This document shows, piece by piece, positions 1 to 6,893 of a stretch of 10,472 nucleotides of DNA. The first letter of the stretch is position 1; each line of letters opens with the position of its first letter. Made by a program: the position numbers and the translations under genes. The notes under the pieces were generated by a model. The model was not told where the DNA came from. It made no database searches and saw only the letters and a program-made list of their open reading frames with translations. The stretch is from an uncultured Bacteroides sp. (GTDB lineage: Bacteria > Bacteroidota > Bacteroidia > Bacteroidales > Bacteroidaceae), in NCBI GenBank assembly GCA_900557355.1, contig USSR01000191.1:1-10472 (forward strand). Reading direction: 5' to 3'.

Positions 1-44
1 AAGCTGCTTGTCAGATTCTGGAAATCCTAATGGATGAAGAATAA
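1..44 (+). CDS. C-terminal tail of an unidentified upstream gene (partial)
   Basis: Frame 3 is open from the window edge and ends in TAA at 42-44, encoding AACQILEILMDEE. Frames 1 and 2 stop at 28-30 and 35-37. The peptide looks like the end of an amphipathic helix. A strong terminator lies 60 bases downstream, which fits a gene ending here. Thirteen residues are too few to assign a family. The opposite strand is also open across this stretch, so the call is tentative. Confidence 0.3.
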   Translation, partial: AACQILEILMDEE

Positions 45-103
45 GGAAAACTTTCTTATTGACAGATTGTATATGCAATAAGTGGGAAACCATGAATTAA
101 TAG

Positions 104-132
104 AAAAAAGGGTCAGTTACTGACCCTTTTTT
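104..132 (+). terminator. Strong intrinsic terminator (bidirectional)
   Basis: A perfect stem pairs A6-GGGTCAG (104-116) with CTGACCC-T6 (120-132) across a TTA loop, and the T run extends to 133. The A run on one side and T run on the other would let it work in both directions. It separates the upstream gene from the sigma-factor transcription unit. Confidence 0.8.
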
Positions 133-226
133 TGTATCCTATTATTGAAAACTTCCTTTTTGGCGTTTTATAAAAAAGTACCTCAAATTTGATTTATTGA
201 AAAAATATTCATAATATTGTCATCAC

Positions 227-253
227 TTTGTTAACTGTTGACCCGTACCTTTG
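227..253 (+). promoter_or_regulatory. Housekeeping-type Bacteroides promoter of the sigma gene
   Basis: TACCTTTG at 246-253 is an exact match to the Bacteroides -7 consensus TAnnTTTG. A TTTG at 227-230 is the nearest -33 candidate, but its spacer is only 15 bases, shorter than usual, so the -33 assignment is weak. Transcription would begin near 260, giving a very short leader before the ATG at 272, or about 24 bases before the in-frame ATG at 284. The 40-bp motif found upstream of the anti-sigma and susC genes is absent here, so the sigma gene appears not to be controlled in the same way. Confidence 0.6.
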
Positions 254-271
254 CGCATAAATTTCTAAACT

Positions 272-892
272 ATGGTAGATTTCATGGATGATAAACAATT
301 ATTGGGAGAGCTGAAAAGAGGCAATAATGCAGCTTTTGAGTTTCTGTTCAAGAGTTATTATCCTCGTTTGCGAGGGTATGCTATTCGTTTTATAGAAGAT
401 GAAGAAACGGTTCGTGATATTATTCAAGAGTGTTTCTTACGATTTTGGGAACGTCGCGAAATGTTATCTGCCTTCTCACTTACTTCTCTTCTTTTTTCTA
501 TGGTCCGCAATGGATGTCTAAATTATCTGAAGCATCGCTCGATTGTTGAAAAGTACCGGGTGGAGTACCTGGCAAAGGTGGATGGGGAAGAAAGACTCTA
601 CTATGCAGACTTTATGCAGGATGCAGAACATAAATTATTATACAAGGAATTGCAGGAGCAGATTGCCCTTGTGCTTAATCAGTTGCCGGACAGGTCGCGT
701 GAGATTTTTTTGTTAAGCCGTTTCAGGGGATTGAAGAACAGAGAAATCGCAGAAAAACTACAAATATCTACCACAGCAGTCGAAAAGCATATAGCAAGGG
801 CTTTGCAATATTTCTCCCGGCATTTCAGCGAACGCTATCCGGTGGATCTGTATATAGTGATATTGGCATGGCTGATGATGGAGCAGAAATAA
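272..892 (+). CDS. FecI-type ECF RNA polymerase sigma factor
   Basis: This is an RNA polymerase sigma-70 factor of the extracytoplasmic-function type, about 206 residues, the usual size for Bacteroidetes FecI-like factors. Sigma region 2 covers about residues 20-90 (SYYPRLRGYA, then DIIQECFLRFWERR), and region 4 covers about 125-183 (LNQLPDRSREIFLLS, then the helix-turn-helix NREIAEKLQISTTAVEKHI). The start at 272 is the longest; M5 at 284 is a good alternative because the predicted transcript begins only about 12 bases before 272. The anti-sigma gene follows, then a TonB-dependent receptor with a signalling domain, the classic trans-envelope arrangement. The likely targets, by inference, are the repeated motifs at 962-1001 and 3229-3268. 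The C-terminus has an odd hydrophobic tail (VDLYIVILAWLMM, residues 191-203) beyond region 4. Family assignment is secure; the regulated genes are inferred. Confidence 0.95.
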   Translation: MVDFMDDKQLLGELKRGNNAAFEFLFKSYYPRLRGYAIRFIEDEETVRDIIQECFLRFWERREMLSAFSLTSLLFSMVRNGCLNYLKHRSIVEKYRVEYLAKVDGEERLYYADFMQDAEHKLLYKELQEQIALVLNQLPDRSREIFLLSRFRGLKNREIAEKLQISTTAVEKHIARALQYFSRHFSERYPVDLYIVILAWLMMEQK

Positions 893-921
893 TCAATGCA
901 CTCTTCGATTATATAAAGAAT

Positions 922-951
922 AAGAAGCAGGAAAGTTTTTTTCTGCTTTTT
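922..951 (+). terminator. Intrinsic terminator after the sigma gene
   Basis: The AAGCAG arm (925-930) pairs with CTGCTT (943-948), extendable outward to 922/951 with one G-T pair and inward through GAAA/TTTT. It is followed by a T-rich run (947-953). It lies between the sigma and anti-sigma genes, so the two are probably not simply co-transcribed. Confidence 0.7.
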
Positions 952-961
952 TTGTTTCAGA

Positions 962-1001
962 GGTTGGGTAAAAGAAATATGGGTTGTTACATCTTATAGA
1001 A
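962..1001 (+). promoter_or_regulatory. Putative ECF-sigma promoter, copy 1 (anti-sigma operon)
   Basis: The pattern is GGTTGGG (962-968), 14 bases, GTTGTT (983-988), 2 bases, ATCTTATAGAA (991-1001). The same pattern with identical spacing stands before susC at 3229-3268, with 32 of 40 positions matching. If GGTTG is the -35 and GTTGTT the -10, the spacer is 16 bases, normal for ECF promoters, and transcription would start near 995. That leaves only about 17 bases before the ATG at 1012. It follows directly on a terminator, as the second copy does. Assignment to the neighbouring sigma factor is inference from conservation and context. Confidence 0.65.
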
Positions 1002-1011
1002 AGTGAATATA

Positions 1012-1995
1012 ATGAAGCAAGAAGAAAATATCCGTGAATTGGCTATTCAGTATTTTGAAGGACGCATATCAAGAGCTGACGAAAAGAATCTGTTCGAATA
1101 TATCGAACAGGTGGAAGGTGGCTATGGCAGGTTCCGTCAATGGGAGAGAGAATGGATGAATCACCGGAATACCGATTCGGAGACAGATGCCGAATGGGAA
1201 GCTTTGAAGCATAAGATGTATACGCAGGAAGCGATTGTCCCGTTATTGAAAAAGTCGAAACCTGGTATATGGAAGATAGCCCGTATCGCTGCCGTTATAG
1301 CATTGATTGTCGGTACTACGTTGGGTATTCAACAGGCTATTTACTTGTTTACGCCAAAGACTTTTTTTGTTTGCGAAGCTCCGTTGGGGGATAAGAGTAA
1401 GATACAGCTTTCGGATGGTACAGTTGTATGGCTGAATGCAGGTTCCGTATTAAGATATTCGAATCATTTTAATACAGCCGACCGGGTGGTGGAGCTGGAA
1501 GGAGAGGGGTATTTTGAGGTGACTAAACAGAATGGAAAGCAATTTACAGTAAAGACGCATGAATATGATGTGGTGGTAAAAGGTACGAAATTTAATGTAT
1601 CTGCCTATTCAGACGATTCGTATATAACAACCACCTTGCTGGAAGGAGCAGTAGAGTTGAATTATAAAGAAGATCAGATACGGATGTCTCCGGGAGAATC
1701 TATTTCTTTGGATTTGGTAACAAGACAGTTGAAAGGAAAGAAAGTAAATGCACGTCAGGCAATGGCGTGGGCGGAAGACAGGATTGAATATGATGACATT
1801 ACGTTAGGAGAGATGGTGAAGAAGCTTTCACGTCAGTACGATGTGCATATTCAGTTAGAGTCGGAGAAATTGGGCGATATGAAGTTCCGTGTTTCGTTGC
1901 GTAATAAAGAGACAATCGTAGATGTAATGGATGCACTGAAAGAAATCATACCTATCAAAGTAGAATATAAGGAAAAGGATATATATATAAGATAA
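1012..1995 (+). CDS. FecR-type anti-sigma factor with DUF4974 domain
   Basis: A single-pass inner-membrane anti-sigma factor predicted to hold the adjacent ECF sigma factor until signalled by the outer-membrane receptor. I start at ATG 1012 (MKQEENIREL). A GTG at 1003 is in frame but would almost abut the predicted transcription start. Counting from ATG 1012, a cytoplasmic sigma-binding region covers about residues 1-85 and one membrane helix about 88-107 (KIARIAAVIALIVGTTLG). The periplasmic FecR domain covers about 118-220 with the family hallmarks QLSDGTVVWLNAGS, GEGYFEV, GTKFNV and TTLLEGAVEL. The DUF4974 domain (about 255-327, ITLGEMVKKLSRQYDV onwards) is a relative of the STN domain found at the N-terminus of the SusC here. 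The gene is 32 bases upstream of the lipoprotein gene and probably shares its transcript. With an inducible-looking promoter of its own, it likely gives negative feedback on the circuit. Confidence 0.93.
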   Translation: MKQEENIRELAIQYFEGRISRADEKNLFEYIEQVEGGYGRFRQWEREWMNHRNTDSETDAEWEALKHKMYTQEAIVPLLKKSKPGIWKIARIAAVIALIVGTTLGIQQAIYLFTPKTFFVCEAPLGDKSKIQLSDGTVVWLNAGSVLRYSNHFNTADRVVELEGEGYFEVTKQNGKQFTVKTHEYDVVVKGTKFNVSAYSDDSYITTTLLEGAVELNYKEDQIRMSPGESISLDLVTRQLKGKKVNARQAMAWAEDRIEYDDITLGEMVKKLSRQYDVHIQLESEKLGDMKFRVSLRNKETIVDVMDALKEIIPIKVEYKEKDIYIR

Positions 1996-2027
1996 GAACT
2001 CAATGTTTAATTGTAAAGAAATCAAGT

Positions 2028-3173
2028 ATGAATATTACTCAAATAGGCAGATTTGGGATGCTGTTGATGATGGCATCTGTTGCAATCTCGTGTTCTGACC
2101 CTAATCCTTTGGACTCATACACTCGTGTTCCGTTCGAAAAAACGGAAACGGATGACGGAAATAGTGATGGTGACGGAGACGGTGCCGGCGGTTTGTTCGA
2201 GAAAGGAAACGGAACGGACAGCAAACCTTATATGATAATGAATGCTACGCAGATCAGAAATATGCGTAGTGTGTTGAAATCGGGAATGAAAGTTTATTTC
2301 CAGTTAGGTGCTGATATTGATATGGCAGGCATTGATGACTGGCAGTCGTTGAATGGTTCCGGTGATTTTCCTTATGAAATAGATTTTGACGGAGACAGCC
2401 ATGTCATTAAGAACTTCAAATGTTCTGCCGGTGATTATCCAAGTTTCTTCGGAGTATTGTGCGGTGATTGTCGTAATGTGGGCTTTGTGAATGCTTCTGT
2501 ATCATCTGCTCGGCAGGGGATTGGAATTATTACCGGTTATCTCGGACTTAAAGATAAAGGTAACGGAAATAAGACAGGAAGAATTGTGAACTGCTATACG
2601 ACCGGCGAAGTAATCGGTTCTGGTGCGGCAGGTGGAATAGCCGGTGTATTGGCAAATAGCTATGATGGGCAAGAAAGTTATATAAAGAACTGTTATTCAA
2701 ATGCAACGGTCAGCGATCAGGCGGCAAGTGGCGGAAAAGCAGGCGGTATTGCCGGACGGAAAGTAGGTGTCGGCGGATTTATTGAGAACTGCTATGCATA
2801 CGGAGCAGTCAGTGCAACTAAAGGAGGCGTAGGCGGTATTTTGGGACAAATCGACAAAAGTTGTGACATTGCTATCAAGAACAGCGCAGCATGGAGTAAC
2901 TTGACCGGAGTGGATGCTTCGTCAACCGTAGGACGCATTGTTGGGGTCTCTGCTTCATTAGGCAGTTATGAGAATTGTTACGCCTGCGAAAGTATTGTAC
3001 TCAAAGTGAATGAAAAAACGATTACCGCATCAGACGAATCATCAGCCACGGGAACAACTTTTCACGGAGTGGCGAAGTCAGCGGAAGAACTGGGGAATAT
3101 CATCGTAGCCTGGAATCCGAATCTTTGGAAAAAAGGAACGAACGGTTATCCGATATTCCAGTGGTCTGAATAA
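2028..3173 (+). CDS. GLUG-type beta-helix surface lipoprotein
   Basis: A 381-residue lipoprotein of unknown ligand. The signal peptide ends in a lipobox with Cys22 (SVAISC), so it is probably lipid-anchored in the outer membrane. An Asp/Gly-rich linker at residues 41-55 (TDDGNSDGDGDGAGG) follows and could act as a surface-export signal or bind calcium. From about residue 62 comes a lead-in typical of right-handed beta-helix proteins (KPYMIMNATQIRNM, FQLGADIDM, then DGDSHVIKNF). Next are imperfect GLUG-like repeats of the form I-x-NCY-x(3)-G-x-V ... GGIAG at about 151-320, and a C-terminal YPIFQW closing strand seen in such proteins. No catalytic motif is visible. GLUG proteins are usually adhesins or surface binders, so a binding role is inferred. 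Unusually, it sits between the anti-sigma gene and susC, is coupled to the anti-sigma gene (32-base gap), and is cut off from susC by a terminator and second promoter. Confidence 0.85.
   Translation: MNITQIGRFGMLLMMASVAISCSDPNPLDSYTRVPFEKTETDDGNSDGDGDGAGGLFEKGNGTDSKPYMIMNATQIRNMRSVLKSGMKVYFQLGADIDMAGIDDWQSLNGSGDFPYEIDFDGDSHVIKNFKCSAGDYPSFFGVLCGDCRNVGFVNASVSSARQGIGIITGYLGLKDKGNGNKTGRIVNCYTTGEVIGSGAAGGIAGVLANSYDGQESYIKNCYSNATVSDQAASGGKAGGIAGRKVGVGGFIENCYAYGAVSATKGGVGGILGQIDKSCDIAIKNSAAWSNLTGVDASSTVGRIVGVSASLGSYENCYACESIVLKVNEKTITASDESSATGTTFHGVAKSAEELGNIIVAWNPNLWKKGTNGYPIFQWSE
2580..2987 (+). repeat. Degenerate GLUG-like protein repeats
   Basis: The encoded protein repeats a unit of roughly 30 residues. 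Clear copies begin at RIVNCYTTGEV (185), YIKNCYSNATV (218) and FIENCYAYGAV (251). Weaker ones are at AIKNSAAWSNL (282) and SYENCYACESI (313). Most units are followed by a glycine-rich GGIAG or GGILG turn. The units are similar in protein but clearly diverged in DNA, so this is an old repeat rather than a recent expansion. Confidence 0.75.
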
Positions 3174-3190
3174 ATAAAGCCAGTCGATAC

Positions 3191-3217
3191 AAAAAAGCAG
3201 AAATAATCTGCTTTTTT
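3191..3217 (+). terminator. Intrinsic terminator after the lipoprotein gene
   Basis: A perfect 11-bp stem, A6-GCAGA (3191-3201) pairing with TCTGC-T6 (3207-3217), encloses an AATAA loop. It lies 18 bases after the stop codon. It should end the anti-sigma/lipoprotein transcript before the second promoter and, being symmetric, could act on both strands. Its GCAGA...TCTGC core resembles the terminator after the sigma gene. Confidence 0.8.
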
Positions 3218-3228
3218 GCTTTTATAGG

Positions 3229-3268
3229 GGTTGGGCAGATGAATGATGAGTTGTTTTATCTTATAGAA
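3229..3268 (+). promoter_or_regulatory. Putative ECF-sigma promoter, copy 2 (susC operon)
   Basis: The second copy of the 40-bp motif: GGTTGGG (3229-3235), GTTGTT (3250-3255) and ATCTTATAGAA (3258-3268), at exactly the spacing of copy 1. The invariant blocks total 24 bases. The 14-base spacer matches at 8 positions and the 2-base gap at none. Transcription would start near 3262, leaving an AT-rich leader of about 90 bases before susC, much longer than the leader of copy 1. No housekeeping TAnnTTTG box was noticed in this gap. Confidence 0.65.
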
Positions 3269-3352
3269 GCGATTCAGAGAAATACTACAATCGAATATAT
3301 ATATCCTTAAATATAAATCACTTTAAATTGTAACAACTTAATTGATAAAATT

Positions 3353-6300
3353 ATGAATGACCGAAGAAACTCATTTTTTAGACTGTTTCTCCTGATTCTG
3401 TTGTGTTTGGGCGTCCAGTCACTACGGGCGCAGACAGTTACAAAGGTCTTTAAAAATGAGCCGCTGAAGGCGGTATTGAAAGAAGTTGAGCGGCAGACGA
3501 AGTACTCCATTATCTATAAAACGGACGAGGTTAATGAAAACAAGAAGATAACGGCTTCCTTTCAGCAGGCAACTGTTAATAATGTGCTTGCTACTGTTTT
3601 GGATAAGGATGTAGAGTATAAACTACAAAACCGGATGATTATCATCACAAAGAAAACAGAACGTAATACTACTGCCGTCCCATCGCAGCCTTTACATCGG
3701 GTTAAGGGGAAAGTGGTCGATGTGAACGGTGACCCGGTAATCGGTGCCAGTGTACAGGTGATGGGACAGTCTATGGGAACGATCACGAATTTGGATGGTG
3801 AATTTACATTATCTTCGGTTCCGGCCAATGCCCTAGTCGTTGTGTCCTATATTGGATTTCAGAAGAAAGAAATTAAAGTCTCCGACTTGCAGAAATCTTC
3901 GAGAGTAATACTCCGGGAGGATACGGCTACGCTGGAAGAAGTGGTGGTGGTAGGCTACGGTACTCAAAAGAAAATAAACCTGACGGGAGCTGTTGCAGTA
4001 GTAGACAGTAAAGCGATGGAAGACAGACCCGTGCCGAGAGCCTCACAGATGTTGCAAGGGACTGTGCCCAATATGAATGTAACTTTTGGGTCTGGGTATC
4101 CGGGAGCTTCGGCAACTATCAATATCCGTGGTGTGAATTCTATCAGTGGCAATGCATCGCCATTAGTGCTGATTGACGGAATAGAAGGGGATATCGACCG
4201 CTTGAATCCGAATGACATCGCTTCCATTTCCGTATTAAAAGATGCATCTTCGGCCGCTATTTACGGGGCTCGTGCTTCTTATGGTGTTATCCTCGTGACT
4301 ACCAAGGAAGGCTCCGCCCGCAAGACTACCGTTTCGTATGATGGAAGATATTCATGGAGCAATCAGACGACTTCTACTGATTTTGAAACCAGGGGATATT
4401 ATTCGGCAGGCATCAACGACTTGTTTTATACCAATTATAACGGAAAGCCTTATACCAACTATACGGAAGAAGACTACCGCCAGCTTTGGTTGCGCCGGAA
4501 TGATAAAACGGAGAATCCCGAACGTCCCTGGGTAGTTACCGACCAACGTGACGGAAGAGATACATACGTCTATTACGGTAACTTCGACTGGTATAATTAT
4601 CTTTATCGTAAAAACAGACCGATGTGGGAGCACAATATCAGTGTCAGTGGGGGAAATGAAAAGTTGAACTATTATTTATCAGGAAATACAGTTGACCAAA
4701 CGGGTATCTTCAGACAGAATCCTGATAAATACAAGGTGTATAATTTCAGAAGTAAAATCTCGGCAAAGATCACTCCACGACTGACAATCAGCAATAACAC
4801 GAAGTACCATTATAATAGTTACTCTTATCCGGGATTATCGGGTATTAATAACAACTTCAATACTGCGGTGAATCATGCACTGGCGAGCTTTGTACCCATT
4901 AATCCGGATGGCAGTGCGGTGTATCTGACTTCGTTGAGCAATTCTGCTGTTTTGGATGGCATGGGAGCTATCCTTGCTTATGGAAAACATAAGAATGAAG
5001 ACCAGCGATATGAGTTTTCCACGACTTTCGAAGCAAGTTTCAATGTAATGAAGAACCTGAATGTCCGTGCAAACTACAGCTACCTGCACTATAACTATCA
5101 GACCATGAACAGAACAGTAAATGTACCATATTCCAAATATCCGGGTGAGATATCCTATCTGACTACCGGAAGCGGTGTGAATCAGTTGAAGGAAACACAG
5201 ACCAATCATTGGTATCAGGCTTTCAATGTTTATGGTGATTATATGCTGGATATTGCGTACCATCAGATAAAAATCATGGCAGGTTACAATTATGAAACCA
5301 AGCGTCTGAAAGATATCAAAGTCTCCCGCCAGGGTTTGCTCTCCGATGACTTGAATGACTTAAATCTGGCAGTCGGAGATGCGATGACTATGTCCGGCGG
5401 ACAGAATGAATATGCGCTTTTGGGAGCATTTTATCGTCTTAATTACTCCTATAAAGGAGGTCGTTACCTATTTGAGACAAGCGGACGTTATGACGGAAGT
5501 TCACGTTTCAGAAGCGGACACCGTTTCGGTTTCTTCCCCTCGGCTTCCGTAGGATGGAGAATCAGTGAAGAACCGTTTTTCGGGAATTTAAAGAAGAATA
5601 TTGATAATGTGAAATTGCGTCTCTCATACGGTTCGTTAGGAAATCAGCAGGTAGGATATTACGATTATATCCAAACCATTAATACCAACGGTACAATGAA
5701 TTATATCTTTGGCGATCAGAAGAAAGGCTCTTATGCAAGTGTCTCCGACCCGAATTCCGCCGACCTGACCTGGGAAACCGTTTCGACTTGGAACGTAGGA
5801 CTGGATCTCGGATTCCTGAACAACCGCCTGAACCTGACTGCCGATGCCTATGTTCGTGATACTAAAGGTATGCAAACTTCCGGCAAAAAGCTTCCCGGTG
5901 CTTATGGAGCCAACGAGCCCAAGCAAAATGCAGCCAACTTGCGTACCAAAGGCTGGGAATTGATGCTGACTTGGAATGATGCTTTCAAACTGGCAAACAA
6001 ACCTTTCCGTTATAACCTGTCCGTAGGCTTGGCAGATAATACATCGGAAATAACCAAATTCGATAATCCTTCCAAGATATTGAGTGATTATTATGTAGGT
6101 CAGAAATTGGGAGATATCTGGGGATATGTAGTAGACGGACTTTTCAGGACAGACGAAGAAGCGGCAAACTATAACGTCGACCAAACAGCAGTCAACTTCG
6201 TTATCAATACAGCGCAGGTGAATCCGGGACTTCACGCCGGTGATATGAAATTTGTTGATTTGGACGGCGACCATACAATATCTTCCGGCTCGAACACGGC

Positions 6301-6874
6301 AGATGATCCGGGCGACCGCAAAATAATCGGAAACTCATTGCCGCGCTATACATACAGTATTCAAGGTGGTTTCGACTGGTATGGATTCGACTTCTCCATC
6401 TATCTTCAGGGAGTAGGACATCAAGACTGGTATCCGGGTACTAATTCTGTATTCTTTTGGGGACCATACGCTCGTCCGTATTCATCGTTCATTCCACGCG
6501 ATTTCTTGAGCCAGGTATGGAGCCCGGAAAATCCCGATGCTTATTTCCCACGTCCGATAGGGTATCTTGCCCTCGGCAATAACCGTTCTTTGGGAGTGGT
6601 GAACGACCGTTATTTGCAGAATCTGGCTTATTGCAGAGTGAAGAATATCACAGTAGGCTATACGATTCCCGCCGTATGGACGAAGAAGGTAAAGATAGAA
6701 CGCCTGCATATCTATTTCAGTGGTGAGAATCTGTTTACCTTCTCTCCGCTAAAGAGCGACTACATTGATCCGGAACAAGCATCGGCAGAAAATTCCATCC
6801 AATCGGCAAATGGTAACGCAAAGTTGTATCCCTGGTCAAAGACCTATTCTTTTGGAGTGAACGTAACTTTTTAA
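3353..6874 (+). CDS. susC: SusC-family TonB-dependent outer-membrane transporter with STN signalling domain
   Basis: The outer-membrane barrel of a SusCD importer, energised by TonB, 1173 residues. A signal peptide covers about 1-26 (FFRLFLLILLCLG core, SLRA before Gln27). An STN domain follows at about 30-100 (LKAVLKEVERQTKYSIIYK to MIIITKK), which marks a receptor that signals to an anti-sigma factor. A carboxypeptidase-regulatory-like beta-sandwich is at about 116-189 (VKGKVVDVNGDPVIGASV, GTITNLDGEF), then a TonB box with LEEVVVVGYGTQKK (194-207). The plug is at about 212-325 (TINIRG, LVLIDGI, SVLKDASSAAIYGARAS), and the beta-barrel runs to the terminal aromatic residue (SFGVNVTF). The susD gene begins 19 bases later. 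The pairing with the FecR-type regulator upstream implies substrate-triggered induction. The symbol denotes the family; the substrate is unknown and need not be starch. Confidence 0.96.
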   Translation: MNDRRNSFFRLFLLILLCLGVQSLRAQTVTKVFKNEPLKAVLKEVERQTKYSIIYKTDEVNENKKITASFQQATVNNVLATVLDKDVEYKLQNRMIIITKKTERNTTAVPSQPLHRVKGKVVDVNGDPVIGASVQVMGQSMGTITNLDGEFTLSSVPANALVVVSYIGFQKKEIKVSDLQKSSRVILREDTATLEEVVVVGYGTQKKINLTGAVAVVDSKAMEDRPVPRASQMLQGTVPNMNVTFGSGYPGASATINIRGVNSISGNASPLVLIDGIEGDIDRLNPNDIASISVLKDASSAAIYGARASYGVILVTTKEGSARKTTVSYDGRYSWSNQTTSTDFETRGYYSAGINDLFYTNYNGKPYTNYTEEDYRQLWLRRNDKTENPERPWVVTDQRDGRDTYVYYGNFDWYNYLYRKNRPMWEHNISVSGGNEKLNYYLSGNTVDQTGIFRQNPDKYKVYNFRSKISAKITPRLTISNNTKYHYNSYSYPGLSGINNNFNTAVNHALASFVPINPDGSAVYLTSLSNSAVLDGMGAILAYGKHKNEDQRYEFSTTFEASFNVMKNLNVRANYSYLHYNYQTMNRTVNVPYSKYPGEISYLTTGSGVNQLKETQTNHWYQAFNVYGDYMLDIAYHQIKIMAGYNYETKRLKDIKVSRQGLLSDDLNDLNLAVGDAMTMSGGQNEYALLGAFYRLNYSYKGGRYLFETSGRYDGSSRFRSGHRFGFFPSASVGWRISEEPFFGNLKKNIDNVKLRLSYGSLGNQQVGYYDYIQTINTNGTMNYIFGDQKKGSYASVSDPNSADLTWETVSTWNVGLDLGFLNNRLNLTADAYVRDTKGMQTSGKKLPGAYGANEPKQNAANLRTKGWELMLTWNDAFKLANKPFRYNLSVGLADNTSEITKFDNPSKILSDYYVGQKLGDIWGYVVDGLFRTDEEAANYNVDQTAVNFVINTAQVNPGLHAGDMKFVDLDGDHTISSGSNTADDPGDRKIIGNSLPRYTYSIQGGFDWYGFDFSIYLQGVGHQDWYPGTNSVFFWGPYARPYSSFIPRDFLSQVWSPENPDAYFPRPIGYLALGNNRSLGVVNDRYLQNLAYCRVKNITVGYTIPAVWTKKVKIERLHIYFSGENLFTFSPLKSDYIDPEQASAENSIQSANGNAKLYPWSKTYSFGVNVTF

Positions 6875-6893
6875 ACTAACTAATATTTGAATT

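Noticed and set aside
34..81. Plus-strand mini reading frame of 15 codons (MKNKENFLIDRLYMQ).
   Set aside because: Very short, overlaps the upstream gene tail, and has no sign of coding beyond chance.
1..93. Minus-strand open frame starting at ATG 93-91 and running off the left edge.
   Set aside because: 31 codons with no recognisable motif and no convincing promoter. The plus-strand tail ending at 44, followed by a terminator, explains the stretch better.
4835..5263. Minus-strand open frame of 142 codons within susC.
   Set aside because: Shadow of the susC barrel with no motif, promoter or independent support.
5636..6274. Long minus-strand open frame of 212 codons within susC.
   Set aside because: It lies wholly inside a well-supported barrel coding region and its composition (rich in I, V, C, H, Q) is typical of an antisense shadow.
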